Source: an uncultured Treponema sp. (GTDB lineage: Bacteria; Spirochaetota; Spirochaetia; Treponematales; Treponemataceae). Taken from it: a DNA stretch of 64,000 nt. The stretch's first letter is position 1. Each line of letters opens with the position of its first letter. Below, in pieces: positions 28,759 to 36,589 of the stretch. The notes beneath the pieces were generated by a model. That model saw only the letters and a program-made list of their open reading frames with translations, did no database searches and had not been told where the DNA came from. The position numbers and the translations under genes are program-made. The stretch is taken from NCBI GenBank assembly GCA_945877425.1, contig CAMCRZ010000003.1:1-64000 (forward strand), read 5' to 3'.

Positions 28759-31700
28759 TAATCTTTATCTCCCCAAACTTTTATTGGACACGAATCTGTC
28801 ATATTAAGCTCTAAATTAATCTCTGCACCAAGACAGGCTCCTTCAGTTGAATCAATAGAATTTTTTGAAATTGAAAGCTTTTTAGGCTCAAGTTCTGTTC
28901 CGCCTAAAATTGTAATAAGCGCACTTGGATGGAACGGATAATTTGTAAGGACACGCTCAATTTCCGAAGAAGTTAACGAAAGCGTATTCATCTGGTTTTG
29001 CTTAAGAGTAATCTGCTTGTCAATAGAGCAAACTTCATCTTTAACCTGAGCAGACAAATCCAAACCGTTAAACAGATTGTTTTCTACACGATAATTCAGG
29101 CGGAAATATTCTATTGCGTCACAATATTTTACGTATTCTTCATAATCATCAGCACCGTCTCTGTAAAGCAAGTCTGAATCTGAAGTTTCCCAGTCTTCGC
29201 TAAAGAAATCCATAATGTTGATGTTGATGTCGCCAATAAGGCTAAGGTCAAAACTAAGAAGAACAGCCATATCAATATTTATACCTGCTGATGCATTTTC
29301 CGTGCCTTCTTCTGTATCAAACCATGAAGAGTAAACTGTTGCACTTCCACCATTAGAATTTGTCAGACTAAGTTCATAATTAAACGTCATTGTTTCCGGT
29401 GTTTTATTTATAATGTCAGCAAGGTCGCTTTTGAAGCTGTATTTTTTTACGTCAAGAGTATCGTCTATAAAAGGCAATATTTCTGAACTGTAAGTTTTTC
29501 CATCTGAAGCATTTGCTGCAATAGTTTCTTCGCTTGCAATGATTGTAGAAACATCAGCCGGCCAAGGAACATTTTCGCTTGTAAAAGACAAAGTTTCATT
29601 GTTAAATATTTCAATTTTTTCAGCAGTTAAGGCATCACCTTCTGTGTAACTTTCGCCTTTATATTCGTAATCAATGGAAACTGAACCTTGAATACTTAAA
29701 CCGTTAAGAAGATTAGTTAAACTTGCATTGTCAGAAACAGGTTTTTGTGCATAGAAGTAAACAGGCAAAGTAGTAATTCTTATGTTTTTAATTGAACTGT
29801 CATCAAGGGAAAGTCCGCTAAGCAAAGAAGACAAATCAAAACTGTCAAGATTATTTGAACCTGACATAGAAGTTCCCTCTGAATTCAATTCTACATAATC
29901 CCAGTCATAAATCATTTCCTTAAACTGAAGTCCAAACTTGTAAGTGTCGCCTAAAGTTACTTCATCTAAAGTGATTGTGTCGGAAACAATTTCAAAACTA
30001 AAGTCAACATAAGTTGGATCTGAAGAACCTGCCAGTGAAGTAAAGTCAACCACAGGATGATTAACCCACTTTTCTTCAGCACCAGATTCATCTGTTTCAG
30101 GCAAAGTAGTTTCCAAATCAAAGTTCATTAAATCAGATTTGATTTTTATGGCAATATCGTCTGTTGGCATTGTATTTACAACATTAAACCTAAAGCCTAA
30201 ACCGTCACATGGCAAAGTTGTATCAAGAATTTTGTCGCCATCATGTTTGTAGTAAGGATTTTCAGGTAAAGAAGTGTCGCTTTGTTCGCCAAAAGTTATT
30301 TGTTTAACGTATTGAGTTAATTCAGAAGACAATTCTACATAATTTCCAGTGCCGTTTTGATCAAGTTCAAACTTTAAAGATAAATTTTCGTACTTAGGAT
30401 TTTTATTTCCAGATGAGTCTTTTAATTCGATTGCTACATCGCTTAACTTGCTTATGCTGTATGAGTAAAGAATACTTAAATTTTCCGTATCAGCTGAATC
30501 ATCGAAAGTAATGTCTGCGCCGTAAATTTCTACGCTTACTGTTGTTTCTATTTCAATAGGCTCTGAAGTTGGAGTAAGTGTAATGCCGCTTAAGTCAATT
30601 ACTTTGTCAAAAAGCTTTGAAGATGCATTTTCTCCGTCTGTAATTTTTCCAGCAGGAATACTGTCTCCACCGAATTTTACGGAAACGTCTGTCTGCACGT
30701 TTGACCAGTTAGAAGGCGAGTCTGTTGAAAGAACAATTGAACCTTCTTTTATGGAAGCTGTTTTAAACCAGCCGTTAATGCTGTCTGTAGGAACGCTTAT
30801 TTTTGAAACTTCAGAATCAATTCCCAGCTCCAAAGAAGTTTTCTTTATGTTTTCGATTTTTTTGATTACAGAACCGTCACTTAACGACATTGCAGCTGAA
30901 TATTGATGGATTGTACCAATAGTTCCGCCTGTAATTTCTCCCTTCAAGAGAATGTAAAACTGTTCAGGCAAACCTTGTGAACAATCAAGCGGAAGAAGAA
31001 TTGTGCCGCCGGTTCTTAATTCAGTGTAATCTCCGTTAGAAGACTGGGTTAAAACATTAATTCCGTCTTCATCAGAAGAAATAGTTGCACGAAGCTTAAA
31101 AGAAAAATCTTCTCCCATAATATTTGAATCTATTTGAGTAAAGTCCATTTTTATGGCAGAACCGCTTTTATAGTAAAGTTTTTCCGCATCACATTTAATT
31201 ACAATGCTTTTGTGATTAACATCATTACCATCTTTTAAGTAATCTTCTGCATTCAAAGTAGCAGAACCAGATTCAGGAACACTTATTATGTCAAAATCGT
31301 TGGAATGTAATGTAGTTGAAACTGAAGAGTGGAAATCTTCTATGATGTTCATTTCCAGCTGTTTGGTTCCATTTTCACTTAAAGCAGGAATAGAAACTGA
31401 CTGTTCAAAGTTAAAGTCAAAATCCGTGCTTCCAAAAACAGAACTAAAGTCCAGATCATTTAAGTAAGAGCCAACGTCAATAACAGGATAATGAATCAAG
31501 TAAGAAAGAATGTCACTTTCATCATCATCTGTCAGCGGATTATTGTCTGGAAGGTAACTGTAAAGCCCCATTTTGTTTCCAAGACTTTCCTGCATCTGTT
31601 CTGTTATGGATTGTGTATTCAGAGTATCAGAAAGATTATACTTTAACGTTCCTAAGTTCACATTGAATTCAGCGTCGGTTGCTACAGAAATACTCTCCGG

Positions 31701-31787
31701 AATCTGCAAATCACCACAACTTAAAAGAGAAAAAATTGTAATTGTCGAAGCCGCAATAAAAGCGGACAGTTTATAAATTTTCTTCAT
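28758..31787 (-). CDS. Large lipoprotein of unknown function (about 1009 aa)
   Basis: The signal peptide ends in a lipobox at Cys24 (SLLSC-GD). The body is acidic, rich in Ser, Asp and Thr, with many predicted beta strands and no enzyme motif that I recognise. It is unlike the Ig and FN3 lipoproteins because it lacks short recurrent phrases. I chose the second of two adjacent ATGs (31787) because a TGTTATAAT extended -10 ends exactly seven bases before it; the first ATG, at 31790, adds one Met. The stop codon overlaps the start of the following beta-barrel gene. Confidence 0.75.
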   Translation of the reverse strand: MKKIYKLSAFIAASTITIFSLLSCGDLQIPESISVATDAEFNVNLGTLKYNLSDTLNTQSITEQMQESLGNKMGLYSYLPDNNPLTDDDESDILSYLIHYPVIDVGSYLNDLDFSSVFGSTDFDFNFEQSVSIPALSENGTKQLEMNIIEDFHSSVSTTLHSNDFDIISVPESGSATLNAEDYLKDGNDVNHKSIVIKCDAEKLYYKSGSAIKMDFTQIDSNIMGEDFSFKLRATISSDEDGINVLTQSSNGDYTELRTGGTILLPLDCSQGLPEQFYILLKGEITGGTIGTIHQYSAAMSLSDGSVIKKIENIKKTSLELGIDSEVSKISVPTDSINGWFKTASIKEGSIVLSTDSPSNWSNVQTDVSVKFGGDSIPAGKITDGENASSKLFDKVIDLSGITLTPTSEPIEIETTVSVEIYGADITFDDSADTENLSILYSYSISKLSDVAIELKDSSGNKNPKYENLSLKFELDQNGTGNYVELSSELTQYVKQITFGEQSDTSLPENPYYKHDGDKILDTTLPCDGLGFRFNVVNTMPTDDIAIKIKSDLMNFDLETTLPETDESGAEEKWVNHPVVDFTSLAGSSDPTYVDFSFEIVSDTITLDEVTLGDTYKFGLQFKEMIYDWDYVELNSEGTSMSGSNNLDSFDLSSLLSGLSLDDSSIKNIRITTLPVYFYAQKPVSDNASLTNLLNGLSIQGSVSIDYEYKGESYTEGDALTAEKIEIFNNETLSFTSENVPWPADVSTIIASEETIAANASDGKTYSSEILPFIDDTLDVKKYSFKSDLADIINKTPETMTFNYELSLTNSNGGSATVYSSWFDTEEGTENASAGINIDMAVLLSFDLSLIGDININIMDFFSEDWETSDSDLLYRDGADDYEEYVKYCDAIEYFRLNYRVENNLFNGLDLSAQVKDEVCSIDKQITLKQNQMNTLSLTSSEIERVLTNYPFHPSALITILGGTELEPKKLSISKNSIDSTEGACLGAEINLELNMTDSCPIKVWGDKD

Positions 31788-31794
31788 CATAATT

Positions 31795-31803
31795 ATTATA
31801 ACA
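31795..31803 (-). promoter_or_regulatory. Extended -10, leaderless promoter of the large lipoprotein gene
   Basis: TGTTATAAT is read on the minus strand (TATAAT at 31795-31800, TGn at 31801-31803). Seven bases separate it from the second ATG. There is no Shine-Dalgarno, and no clear -35, as expected of extended -10 promoters. Confidence 0.65.
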
Positions 31804-31858
31804 AAATTTAAGGGAATTTGTTACTATCCGAATATTTTTCACGCATTTTTTGATTATT

Positions 31859-31898
31859 CCGGCTGTAACGGCTAAAAAAAAATCGCCGGTTCAGCCGG
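31859..31898. repeat. 40-bp near-perfect inverted repeat upstream of vapBC
   Basis: A 14-nt arm starting CCGGCTG and one ending CAGCCGG pair at 12 of 14 positions around an A-rich 12-base loop. It lies between two divergent promoters, so it is not an obvious terminator for any gene here. It shares ACGGCTAAAAAAA with the palindrome at 1075-1139. It could mark the left edge of the inserted vapBC segment. Confidence 0.55.
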
Positions 31899-31911
31899 TG
31901 GTTTTGATTTA

Positions 31912-31941
31912 TTGACAATTGTAAACATGTATGTATATACT
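31912..31941 (+). promoter_or_regulatory. vapBC promoter with probable operator
   Basis: A perfect -35 TTGACA (31912-31917) pairs with TATACT (31936-31941) at 18 nt, or with TATATA at 16 nt. The region from 31931 to 31950 is rich in TATATA inverted repeats that could bind the VapB-VapC complex for autoregulation. A GGAGG ribosome site follows at 31953. Confidence 0.65.
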
Positions 31942-31964
31942 TTAATATATACGGAGGTATAAAT

Positions 31965-32195
31965 ATGGTTTGCACAAAAGTATTCACAAGTGGAAATAGT
32001 CAGGCTGTAAGAATTCCTAAAGAATTTCACATTGATTATTCCGATCTTTATATAAAAAAAATTGGCTCAACAATAATTCTTTTTCCTCAAGAAAATCGAT
32101 GGGAAAATTTGGAAAGAAGTCTTTCTGAGTTTTCTGATGATTTTATGAACGAAGGTAGAAATCAACCGGTTTTGCAGAAAAGGGAAGAATTTTAG
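31965..32195 (+). CDS. vapB: VapB-type antitoxin (AbrB/SpoVT fold)
   Basis: A 76-residue antitoxin. The N-terminal half is a swapped-hairpin AbrB DNA-binding domain, with the characteristic FTSGNSQAVRIPKEF stretch at residues 7-21. The C-terminal tail (about 45-76) is acidic and should wrap the toxin active site. It neutralises the PIN-domain toxin encoded next and autoregulates the operon. It has a canonical GGAGG ribosome site, and its stop codon is immediately followed by the vapC ATG, the usual coupled layout of type II modules. Confidence 0.92.
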   Translation: MVCTKVFTSGNSQAVRIPKEFHIDYSDLYIKKIGSTIILFPQENRWENLERSLSEFSDDFMNEGRNQPVLQKREEF

Positions 32196-32600
32196 ATGTA
32201 TCTTTTGGACACAAATATTTGTATTTATCTCATAAAAAATAAGTATCCAATATTGAAACAAAGATTATTGGAATGTAATCCAGATGAAGTATTTGTTTCT
32301 TCTATTACTGTTGCGGAAATGGAATATGGTGCATCAAAAAGTCAATATCGAGAAAAGAATCGTCAAGCTATGCTTAATTTTTTTTCTTCTTTTGGAAATA
32401 TTCTGGATTTTACAACCGACGATACAGAAGCATATGGAATTATTCGTGCATATCTCGAAAAAATTGGGAAAGTTATCGGCCCGTATGATATGCAAATTGC
32501 AGCTCAGGGATTATCAAGAAAACTGACTGTAATTACAAATAATTATGACGAGTTTTCAAGGATTCCTGGATTGAAAGTCGAAGATTGGACACAAGAATAA
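32196..32600 (+). CDS. vapC: VapC-type PIN-domain ribonuclease toxin
   Basis: A 134-residue toxin that, as a PIN nuclease, cleaves tRNA or other structured RNA when VapB is lost. The acidic metal site is complete: Asp5 in YLLDTN, Glu41 in TVAEMEYG, Asp98 in GPYDMQIAA and the TNNYDEF segment (115-120). The protein is full length with no lesion. Its stop codon directly abuts an integron-type attC site, which is how gene cassettes are built. It could therefore be a mobile cassette that promotes its own retention. Confidence 0.93.
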   Translation: MYLLDTNICIYLIKNKYPILKQRLLECNPDEVFVSSITVAEMEYGASKSQYREKNRQAMLNFFSSFGNILDFTTDDTEAYGIIRAYLEKIGKVIGPYDMQIAAQGLSRKLTVITNNYDEFSRIPGLKVEDWTQE

Positions 32601-32601
32601 A

Positions 32602-32667
32602 ACCTAACACTGTTTTCAAATCACCGACTCGCAGTCAAGCTGCGTGCGGTTTAAAACCCTGTTAGGT
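32602..32667 (+). other. attC-like integron recombination site (66 bp)
   Basis: The site opens with ACCTAAC (R'' box, fits RYYYAAC) and closes with GTTAGGT at 32661-32667 (R' box, fits GTTRRRY); the two are perfectly complementary. Inside, ACTG faces CCCT with a two-base mismatch like the unpaired central spacer. TTTTCAAA then faces TTTAAAA as L boxes with one extrahelical base, and the CGCAG/CTGCG arms close a small loop. This is the full single-strand folded architecture that an integron integrase recognises. It starts one base after the vapC stop. No integrase gene and no second attC were found in the window. Confidence 0.75.
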
Positions 32668-32706
32668 TGATGGCTCAGTGCGCCACATAGTATTAAGGAG
32701 AAAATC

Positions 32707-32957
32707 ATGACTGATAATGAACTAAGACAAATAGCTATTGCTGGAAACAAGCAAATTGAAACTGCAGTTTTGGAATTACTATCAAATTATCCAAATGGAC
32801 TTTCAAATCAAGAGATTGTTGATAAACTTAGTTTAAGTAGTTCCCATGAAGGTGACAGAAGAATTATCTGACGTATAGTATTCTTGGTAATTTAATGGAA
32901 GCTGGACATGTTTTAAAGGATAAATCTGGAACTCGACCAAAGTATAAATTGTTATAA
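32707..32957 (+). pseudogene. Frameshifted small winged-helix protein gene
   Basis: From the ATG at 32707 (AAGGAG upstream) 54 codons run to a TGA at 32869-32871. The -1 frame continues from within AGAAGAATT and encodes NYLTYSILGNLMEAGHV and further residues to a TAA at 32957. Joined, the two parts make a protein of about 83 residues resembling a winged-helix domain, with helices around NGLSNQEIVDKL and a wing near KSGTRPKYKLL. One missing base, probably an A, explains it. The ATG lies 39 bp past the attC-like R' box, as expected of a following cassette. A sequencing error or programmed frameshift cannot be excluded. Confidence 0.7.
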
Positions 32958-32964
32958 TTTTTGC

Positions 32965-32988
32965 AGGCGGGTCAAGCCCGCCTTTTTT
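32965..32988 (+). terminator. Rho-independent terminator
   Basis: AGGCGGG and CCCGCCT form a perfect 7-bp stem with a five-base loop, followed by a run of six T on the plus strand. It ends the vapBC/winged-helix transcription unit just before the convergent tex gene. Confidence 0.85.
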
Positions 32989-32996
32989 GCTAAGAC

Positions 32997-35384
32997 TTAT
33001 TTTTTATTATTAAGGAGAACAGCAAACGGATTGTATCTCATTCCATCATCACTTCCGAAATTCTGACGCTCACGACGCTGACCGTTTCCACGATTTACAT
33101 CACGCTTTTCTCCGGAAATTTTGCCTGAAGCAGAACCGCTTTTCTTTACAACTACAATCTTCTTTTTACCAGTTCCTGAAGATGCACCTGATGTTCCTCT
33201 TGAAGCAGCATCACTTTTTAACGAAAGGCTTATGCGTTTTCTGTCAAGATCAAGTTCAATTATAGTAAACTCTTTAACATCGCCAACTTTGATTACGTCC
33301 ATCGGATCGCTTACAAAATCATCGCTAAGTTCAGAAATGTGAATCAGACCAGTTTCGTGCAAGCCAATGTCAACAAATGCGCCAAAGTCTACAACGTTCC
33401 TGATTTTTCCCGTAACTTTCATTCCAACTTTTAAATCTTCAAATTTAACGACACCTTTCTGCATAATTGGTGCAGGATATCCGTCACGAGGATCACGGTT
33501 TGGTTTAGCAAGTTCTTCTATAATATCACTGATTGTTGTTTCACCAACTGAATACTTTTCAGCAAGAGTTTTTCTTGTTTCATTACTGATTTTTTCACCG
33601 TTTTTTACAAGAGGCAGAATTTCAGCAGCAACTGCATAATTTTCCGGATGAACCCAAGTGTTGTCCAAAGGATTTGAACTTTCTGCAATTTTAAGGAAGC
33701 CTGCACACTGTTCAAAAGCTTTAGGTCCAAGTCCCGGAACTTTCTTAAGCTCTTCGCGGCTTGTAATTTTACCGTTTTCATCACGATATTTTACTATTTT
33801 TTTAGCAAGAGAAGCATTTATTCCTGAAACGTATTTCAAAAGCATATAACTTGCTGTGTTCAAGTTTACGCCAACCTGATTTACAACGCTTCCAACAACT
33901 TCGTCCAAAGTATCGCTAAGTTTCTTCTGGTTAACATCATGCTGATACAAGCCAACGCCAATTGCTTTCGGGTCAATCTTTACAAGTTCAGCCAGCGGAT
34001 CCTGCAGGCGTCTTCCCATAGAAATAGCACCGCGAACCATTACGTCTAAGTCAGGGAATTCTTCTGTAGCGACCGGAGATGCTGAATAAACAGATGCACC
34101 ACTTTCATCAACAACTGTGTACTGAACATTTGCATCAGAATAATTTTCGCTTAAAACTTTTGAAACAATAGCCTGAACTTCCTGAGAACCAGTTCCGTTT
34201 CCTACAGCAATAACCTGAATGTCGTACTTGTCAATTGCATCATTGATTTGATTGTAAGCATCAGTTGGGTCTTGTTCCTGATAAATCTTAAAGAAGCCAA
34301 GATATTTGCCTGTTTCGTCAAGGGCAGCACATTTAGTTCCGTTTCTATAACCAGGATCTACACCAAGAACACGGCTTCCCTTAATTGGTTGTGTCATAAG
34401 AAGATTTTTTAAGTTTTCAGAGAAAATTCCAATTCCGTGAGTGTCAGCTTCATCTGTTTCGTCACTGCGGATTTCACGTAAAACTGCTGGAGAAAGAAGC
34501 CTTACAACGCCATCTTCAATAGCATCAGAATGATATTTATTGGAGATTTTCACTTTTGACTGAAGTTCTTTTACAGCTGAATCAACGTCAACATCAAGAG
34601 TAACTTCTAGAGCTTCTTCTCTTTCAGCACGGTTTATTGCAAGAATACGGTGCGGCTTTACCTGATTTAACGGCTCTTCGTAATCCCAATACATTTTATA
34701 TGTTGAAGTTTTTTCTACAGTTTCTGCATCCTGACCTTCCGGAACAATTCCTTTTGTTTTAAGAGTTCCAGTGTCCATATAAAGATTGTGAACTGCCTGA
34801 CGATTATCTGTATTTTGAGCTGTTCGTTCTGCAATAATATCTTTTGCGCCTGCAATTGCATCTTCAGCACTTTCAACGTTAAGGGCAGAATCTTCGTTAT
34901 CAGTTTTAATAAATTCAGCGGCTTTTGCTTCTACGGACTTTTCATCATTTTCTTCACAAATAAAATCTGCAAGAGGTTCAAGACCTTTTTCCGCAGCAAT
35001 CATTCCACGAGTCTTCTTTTTCTTTTTGAATGGAGCCCACAAATCTTCAAGTTCAGTTAAAGTTTTTGCGCCAGTTACTGCATTATAAAGACTTTCTGTA
35101 AGTTTTCCCTGATTAAAAATACCTTTTATAATTTCAATGCGGCGTTCTTCAAGGTTAGAATAAGACTTAAAAAGGTGATCGCAATCTGTAACCTGAACTT
35201 CATTTAAGTTTCCATGCTGCTCTTTGCGATAACGGGAAATAAATGCAATAGTATTGTCTTCTTTTAAAAGCCCGATTACTGCACTAACCTGACTAAGCTG
35301 AATGTTAAGTTCTTCAGCAATTTTCTTCATAATCTGCACTTCATTTACTTTAAGTGCGTCCATTTGTTCCTGTGTAAATTCCAT
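32997..35384 (-). CDS. tex: Tex-family transcription accessory protein
   Basis: A 795-residue nucleic-acid-binding protein. The N-terminal helical Tex domain is followed by a YqgF/RNase H-like fold (VLGVDPGYRNGTKCAALDETG, around residue 340). Helix-hairpin-helix motifs follow (ISGINASLAKKIVKYRDENG and KKVPGLGPKAFEQCAGFL, about 500-560). An S1 domain begins near 650 (GMKVTGKIRNVVDFGAFVDIGLHETGLIHISELS). The C-terminal tail is basic and Gly/Ser-rich. Tex proteins affect transcription and RNA handling; the exact role here is unknown. The ATG has no Shine-Dalgarno but sits eight bases behind a promoter. Confidence 0.95.
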   Translation of the reverse strand: MEFTQEQMDALKVNEVQIMKKIAEELNIQLSQVSAVIGLLKEDNTIAFISRYRKEQHGNLNEVQVTDCDHLFKSYSNLEERRIEIIKGIFNQGKLTESLYNAVTGAKTLTELEDLWAPFKKKKKTRGMIAAEKGLEPLADFICEENDEKSVEAKAAEFIKTDNEDSALNVESAEDAIAGAKDIIAERTAQNTDNRQAVHNLYMDTGTLKTKGIVPEGQDAETVEKTSTYKMYWDYEEPLNQVKPHRILAINRAEREEALEVTLDVDVDSAVKELQSKVKISNKYHSDAIEDGVVRLLSPAVLREIRSDETDEADTHGIGIFSENLKNLLMTQPIKGSRVLGVDPGYRNGTKCAALDETGKYLGFFKIYQEQDPTDAYNQINDAIDKYDIQVIAVGNGTGSQEVQAIVSKVLSENYSDANVQYTVVDESGASVYSASPVATEEFPDLDVMVRGAISMGRRLQDPLAELVKIDPKAIGVGLYQHDVNQKKLSDTLDEVVGSVVNQVGVNLNTASYMLLKYVSGINASLAKKIVKYRDENGKITSREELKKVPGLGPKAFEQCAGFLKIAESSNPLDNTWVHPENYAVAAEILPLVKNGEKISNETRKTLAEKYSVGETTISDIIEELAKPNRDPRDGYPAPIMQKGVVKFEDLKVGMKVTGKIRNVVDFGAFVDIGLHETGLIHISELSDDFVSDPMDVIKVGDVKEFTIIELDLDRKRISLSLKSDAASRGTSGASSGTGKKKIVVVKKSGSASGKISGEKRDVNRGNGQRRERQNFGSDDGMRYNPFAVLLNNKK

Positions 35385-35392
35385 AGGTTGAT

Positions 35393-35421
35393 ATTTTACG
35401 TATTTTTGCCTTTATCGTAAA
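35393..35421 (-). promoter_or_regulatory. Leaderless promoter of tex
   Basis: On the minus strand TTTACG (35416-35421) and TAAAAT (35393-35398) are spaced by 17 nt, and the ATG at 35384 follows after eight bases without a ribosome site. Any leader would be one or two bases at most. Confidence 0.6.
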
Positions 35422-35477
35422 GTAGAAATCTTGTGGAAAAACTGTGAATTTAACCCATAGTTTACATTAGCAATAAA

Positions 35478-36245
35478 ATGTTGGAAAATACATTGATTAT
35501 GCATTACGAAAACATTGTTCAAGGAACATTTATTTCAAGACCAAACCGCTTTATTGCAGAAGTTCTTGTTAACGGAAAAAAGCAAACTGTTCACGTAAAA
35601 AATACCGGCAGATGCAAAGAGCTTCTTGTTCCGGGAAATACTGTTTACCTTGAAAAATCGTCTAACTTAAACAGAAAAACTCCTTACGATTTAGTAACTG
35701 TAGAAAAGAAACTAACTAACGGTAGTAAGTTAATTATAAATATGGACAGTCAGGCGCCAAACAAAATTGCTGAAGAATGGATTAAGACTAACACTCGGTT
35801 GTTTTCTGAAATTACTCTGTTAAAGCCGGAATTTACTTTAGAAGACAGCCGGTTTGACTTTTACATTGAATACAATAGACTAACTAGCGGTAGTCAAAAA
35901 GTTTCTGGAAAAATGCTTATGGAAGTAAAAGGCGTTACTTTAGAAGAAAACGGAATTGCAATGTTTCCTGATGCACCAACAGAACGCGGCTTAAAACACG
36001 TAAAGGAATTAACTGAATATGCAGCAAGTAAAACTTACGACTGTTCGTTAGTCTTTATAATCCAAATGAAAGGATGCAGGTTATTTAAACCGAACTTCAG
36101 AACCCACAAAGAATTTGGTCTGGCTTTGCAGAAAGCGCAAAACGCTGGCGTTAACATTTACGCAATTGACTGCATTGTAAGCCCCGAAAATGTAACTTTT
36201 GACCAGTTTGTAGAAATTGATTTACATAGCAGCTGTACTTCCTGA
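35478..36245 (+). CDS. sfsA: SfsA-family protein (sugar fermentation stimulation homologue)
   Basis: A 255-residue protein with the SfsA hallmarks: FISRPNRFIAEVLVNG near residue 18, HVKNTGRCKELLVPG near 40, MLMEVKGVTLEENGIAMFPDAPTERG near 145 and a central FDFYIEY. The central and C-terminal parts resemble a PD-(D/E)XK nuclease fold, while the E. coli protein was described as a regulator of maltose genes; the true role is unclear. An in-frame ATG at 35499 (MHYENIV) matches the usual family N-terminus and may be the real start. Neither ATG has a convincing Shine-Dalgarno. Confidence 0.92.
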   Translation: MLENTLIMHYENIVQGTFISRPNRFIAEVLVNGKKQTVHVKNTGRCKELLVPGNTVYLEKSSNLNRKTPYDLVTVEKKLTNGSKLIINMDSQAPNKIAEEWIKTNTRLFSEITLLKPEFTLEDSRFDFYIEYNRLTSGSQKVSGKMLMEVKGVTLEENGIAMFPDAPTERGLKHVKELTEYAASKTYDCSLVFIIQMKGCRLFKPNFRTHKEFGLALQKAQNAGVNIYAIDCIVSPENVTFDQFVEIDLHSSCTS

Positions 36246-36253
36246 TACAGAAG

Positions 36254-36309
36254 ATTCCGAAATACACATTCGTAGCAAGTGCGTGGGAATGTGGCGTAGT
36301 GTTCGGAAT
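36254..36309. repeat. 56-bp extragenic palindrome after sfsA
   Basis: ATTCCGAA (36254-36261) pairs with TTCGGAAT (36302-36309), and inner arms CACATT and AATGTG also pair. No T-run follows, so it looks more like a REP-type dispersed palindrome than a terminator. It lies within nine bases of the sfsA stop codon. Confidence 0.6.
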
Positions 36310-36390
36310 GACACTTCAATTCAAACTTATTAAACAAGCCCACACTACACACGTTTGGTAAGTGCGGTAAGCGCAGACAAACCAAAAAAC

Positions 36391-36420
36391 TTGACAAAAA
36401 GTTGTGGAGGAGAGTATCAT
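36391..36420 (+). promoter_or_regulatory. Strong promoter before a broken mini-gene
   Basis: A perfect TTGACA (36391-36396) is followed after 18 nt by TATCAT (36415-36420). Five bases later an ATG (36426) begins a 13-codon frame. A GGAGGAG lies inside the spacer, too far upstream to serve that ATG. The promoter may also drive the FN3 lipoprotein gene at 36590. Confidence 0.6.
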
Positions 36421-36425
36421 TTTTT

Positions 36426-36571
36426 ATGAAAACCTTTTCAAAAGGAATGGACGTTGAAGTGGCTTAAAAAAAATCATTCTGAAGAAAAAGTTTTCGGCAA
36501 AGAAATTGCCATATCAAAAATAGAAAAGCCTTTGCACAATTATGATAAGGGAAAATTCAAATGCAGGGGCT
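36426..36571 (+). pseudogene. Frameshifted mini-gene, unknown product
   Basis: The ATG frame reads MKTFSKGMDVEVA and stops at a TAA beside an eight-base A run. In the neighbouring frame an open stretch continues as KNHSEEKVFGKEIAISKIEK and ends in GKFKCRG with a TAA at 36571. A single added base near the A run would give one protein of about 50 residues. I do not recognise it. It could be a remnant of a longer gene, a sequencing slip in the homopolymer, or chance; the strong upstream promoter argues that something was once expressed here. Confidence 0.4.
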
Positions 36572-36589
36572 AAAAAGGAGGAAATGAAT

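Noticed and set aside
31800..31964. A left-hand integron core site (GTTRRRY) bounding the vapBC cassette
   Set aside because: No 7-mer in this stretch matches the core consensus; the left boundary of the presumed cassette stays undefined.
35440..35501. A leaderless promoter for sfsA
   Set aside because: TACATT-like hexamers exist, but their distances to either ATG (9 or 4 nt) and the lack of a -35 do not fit the pattern seen elsewhere.
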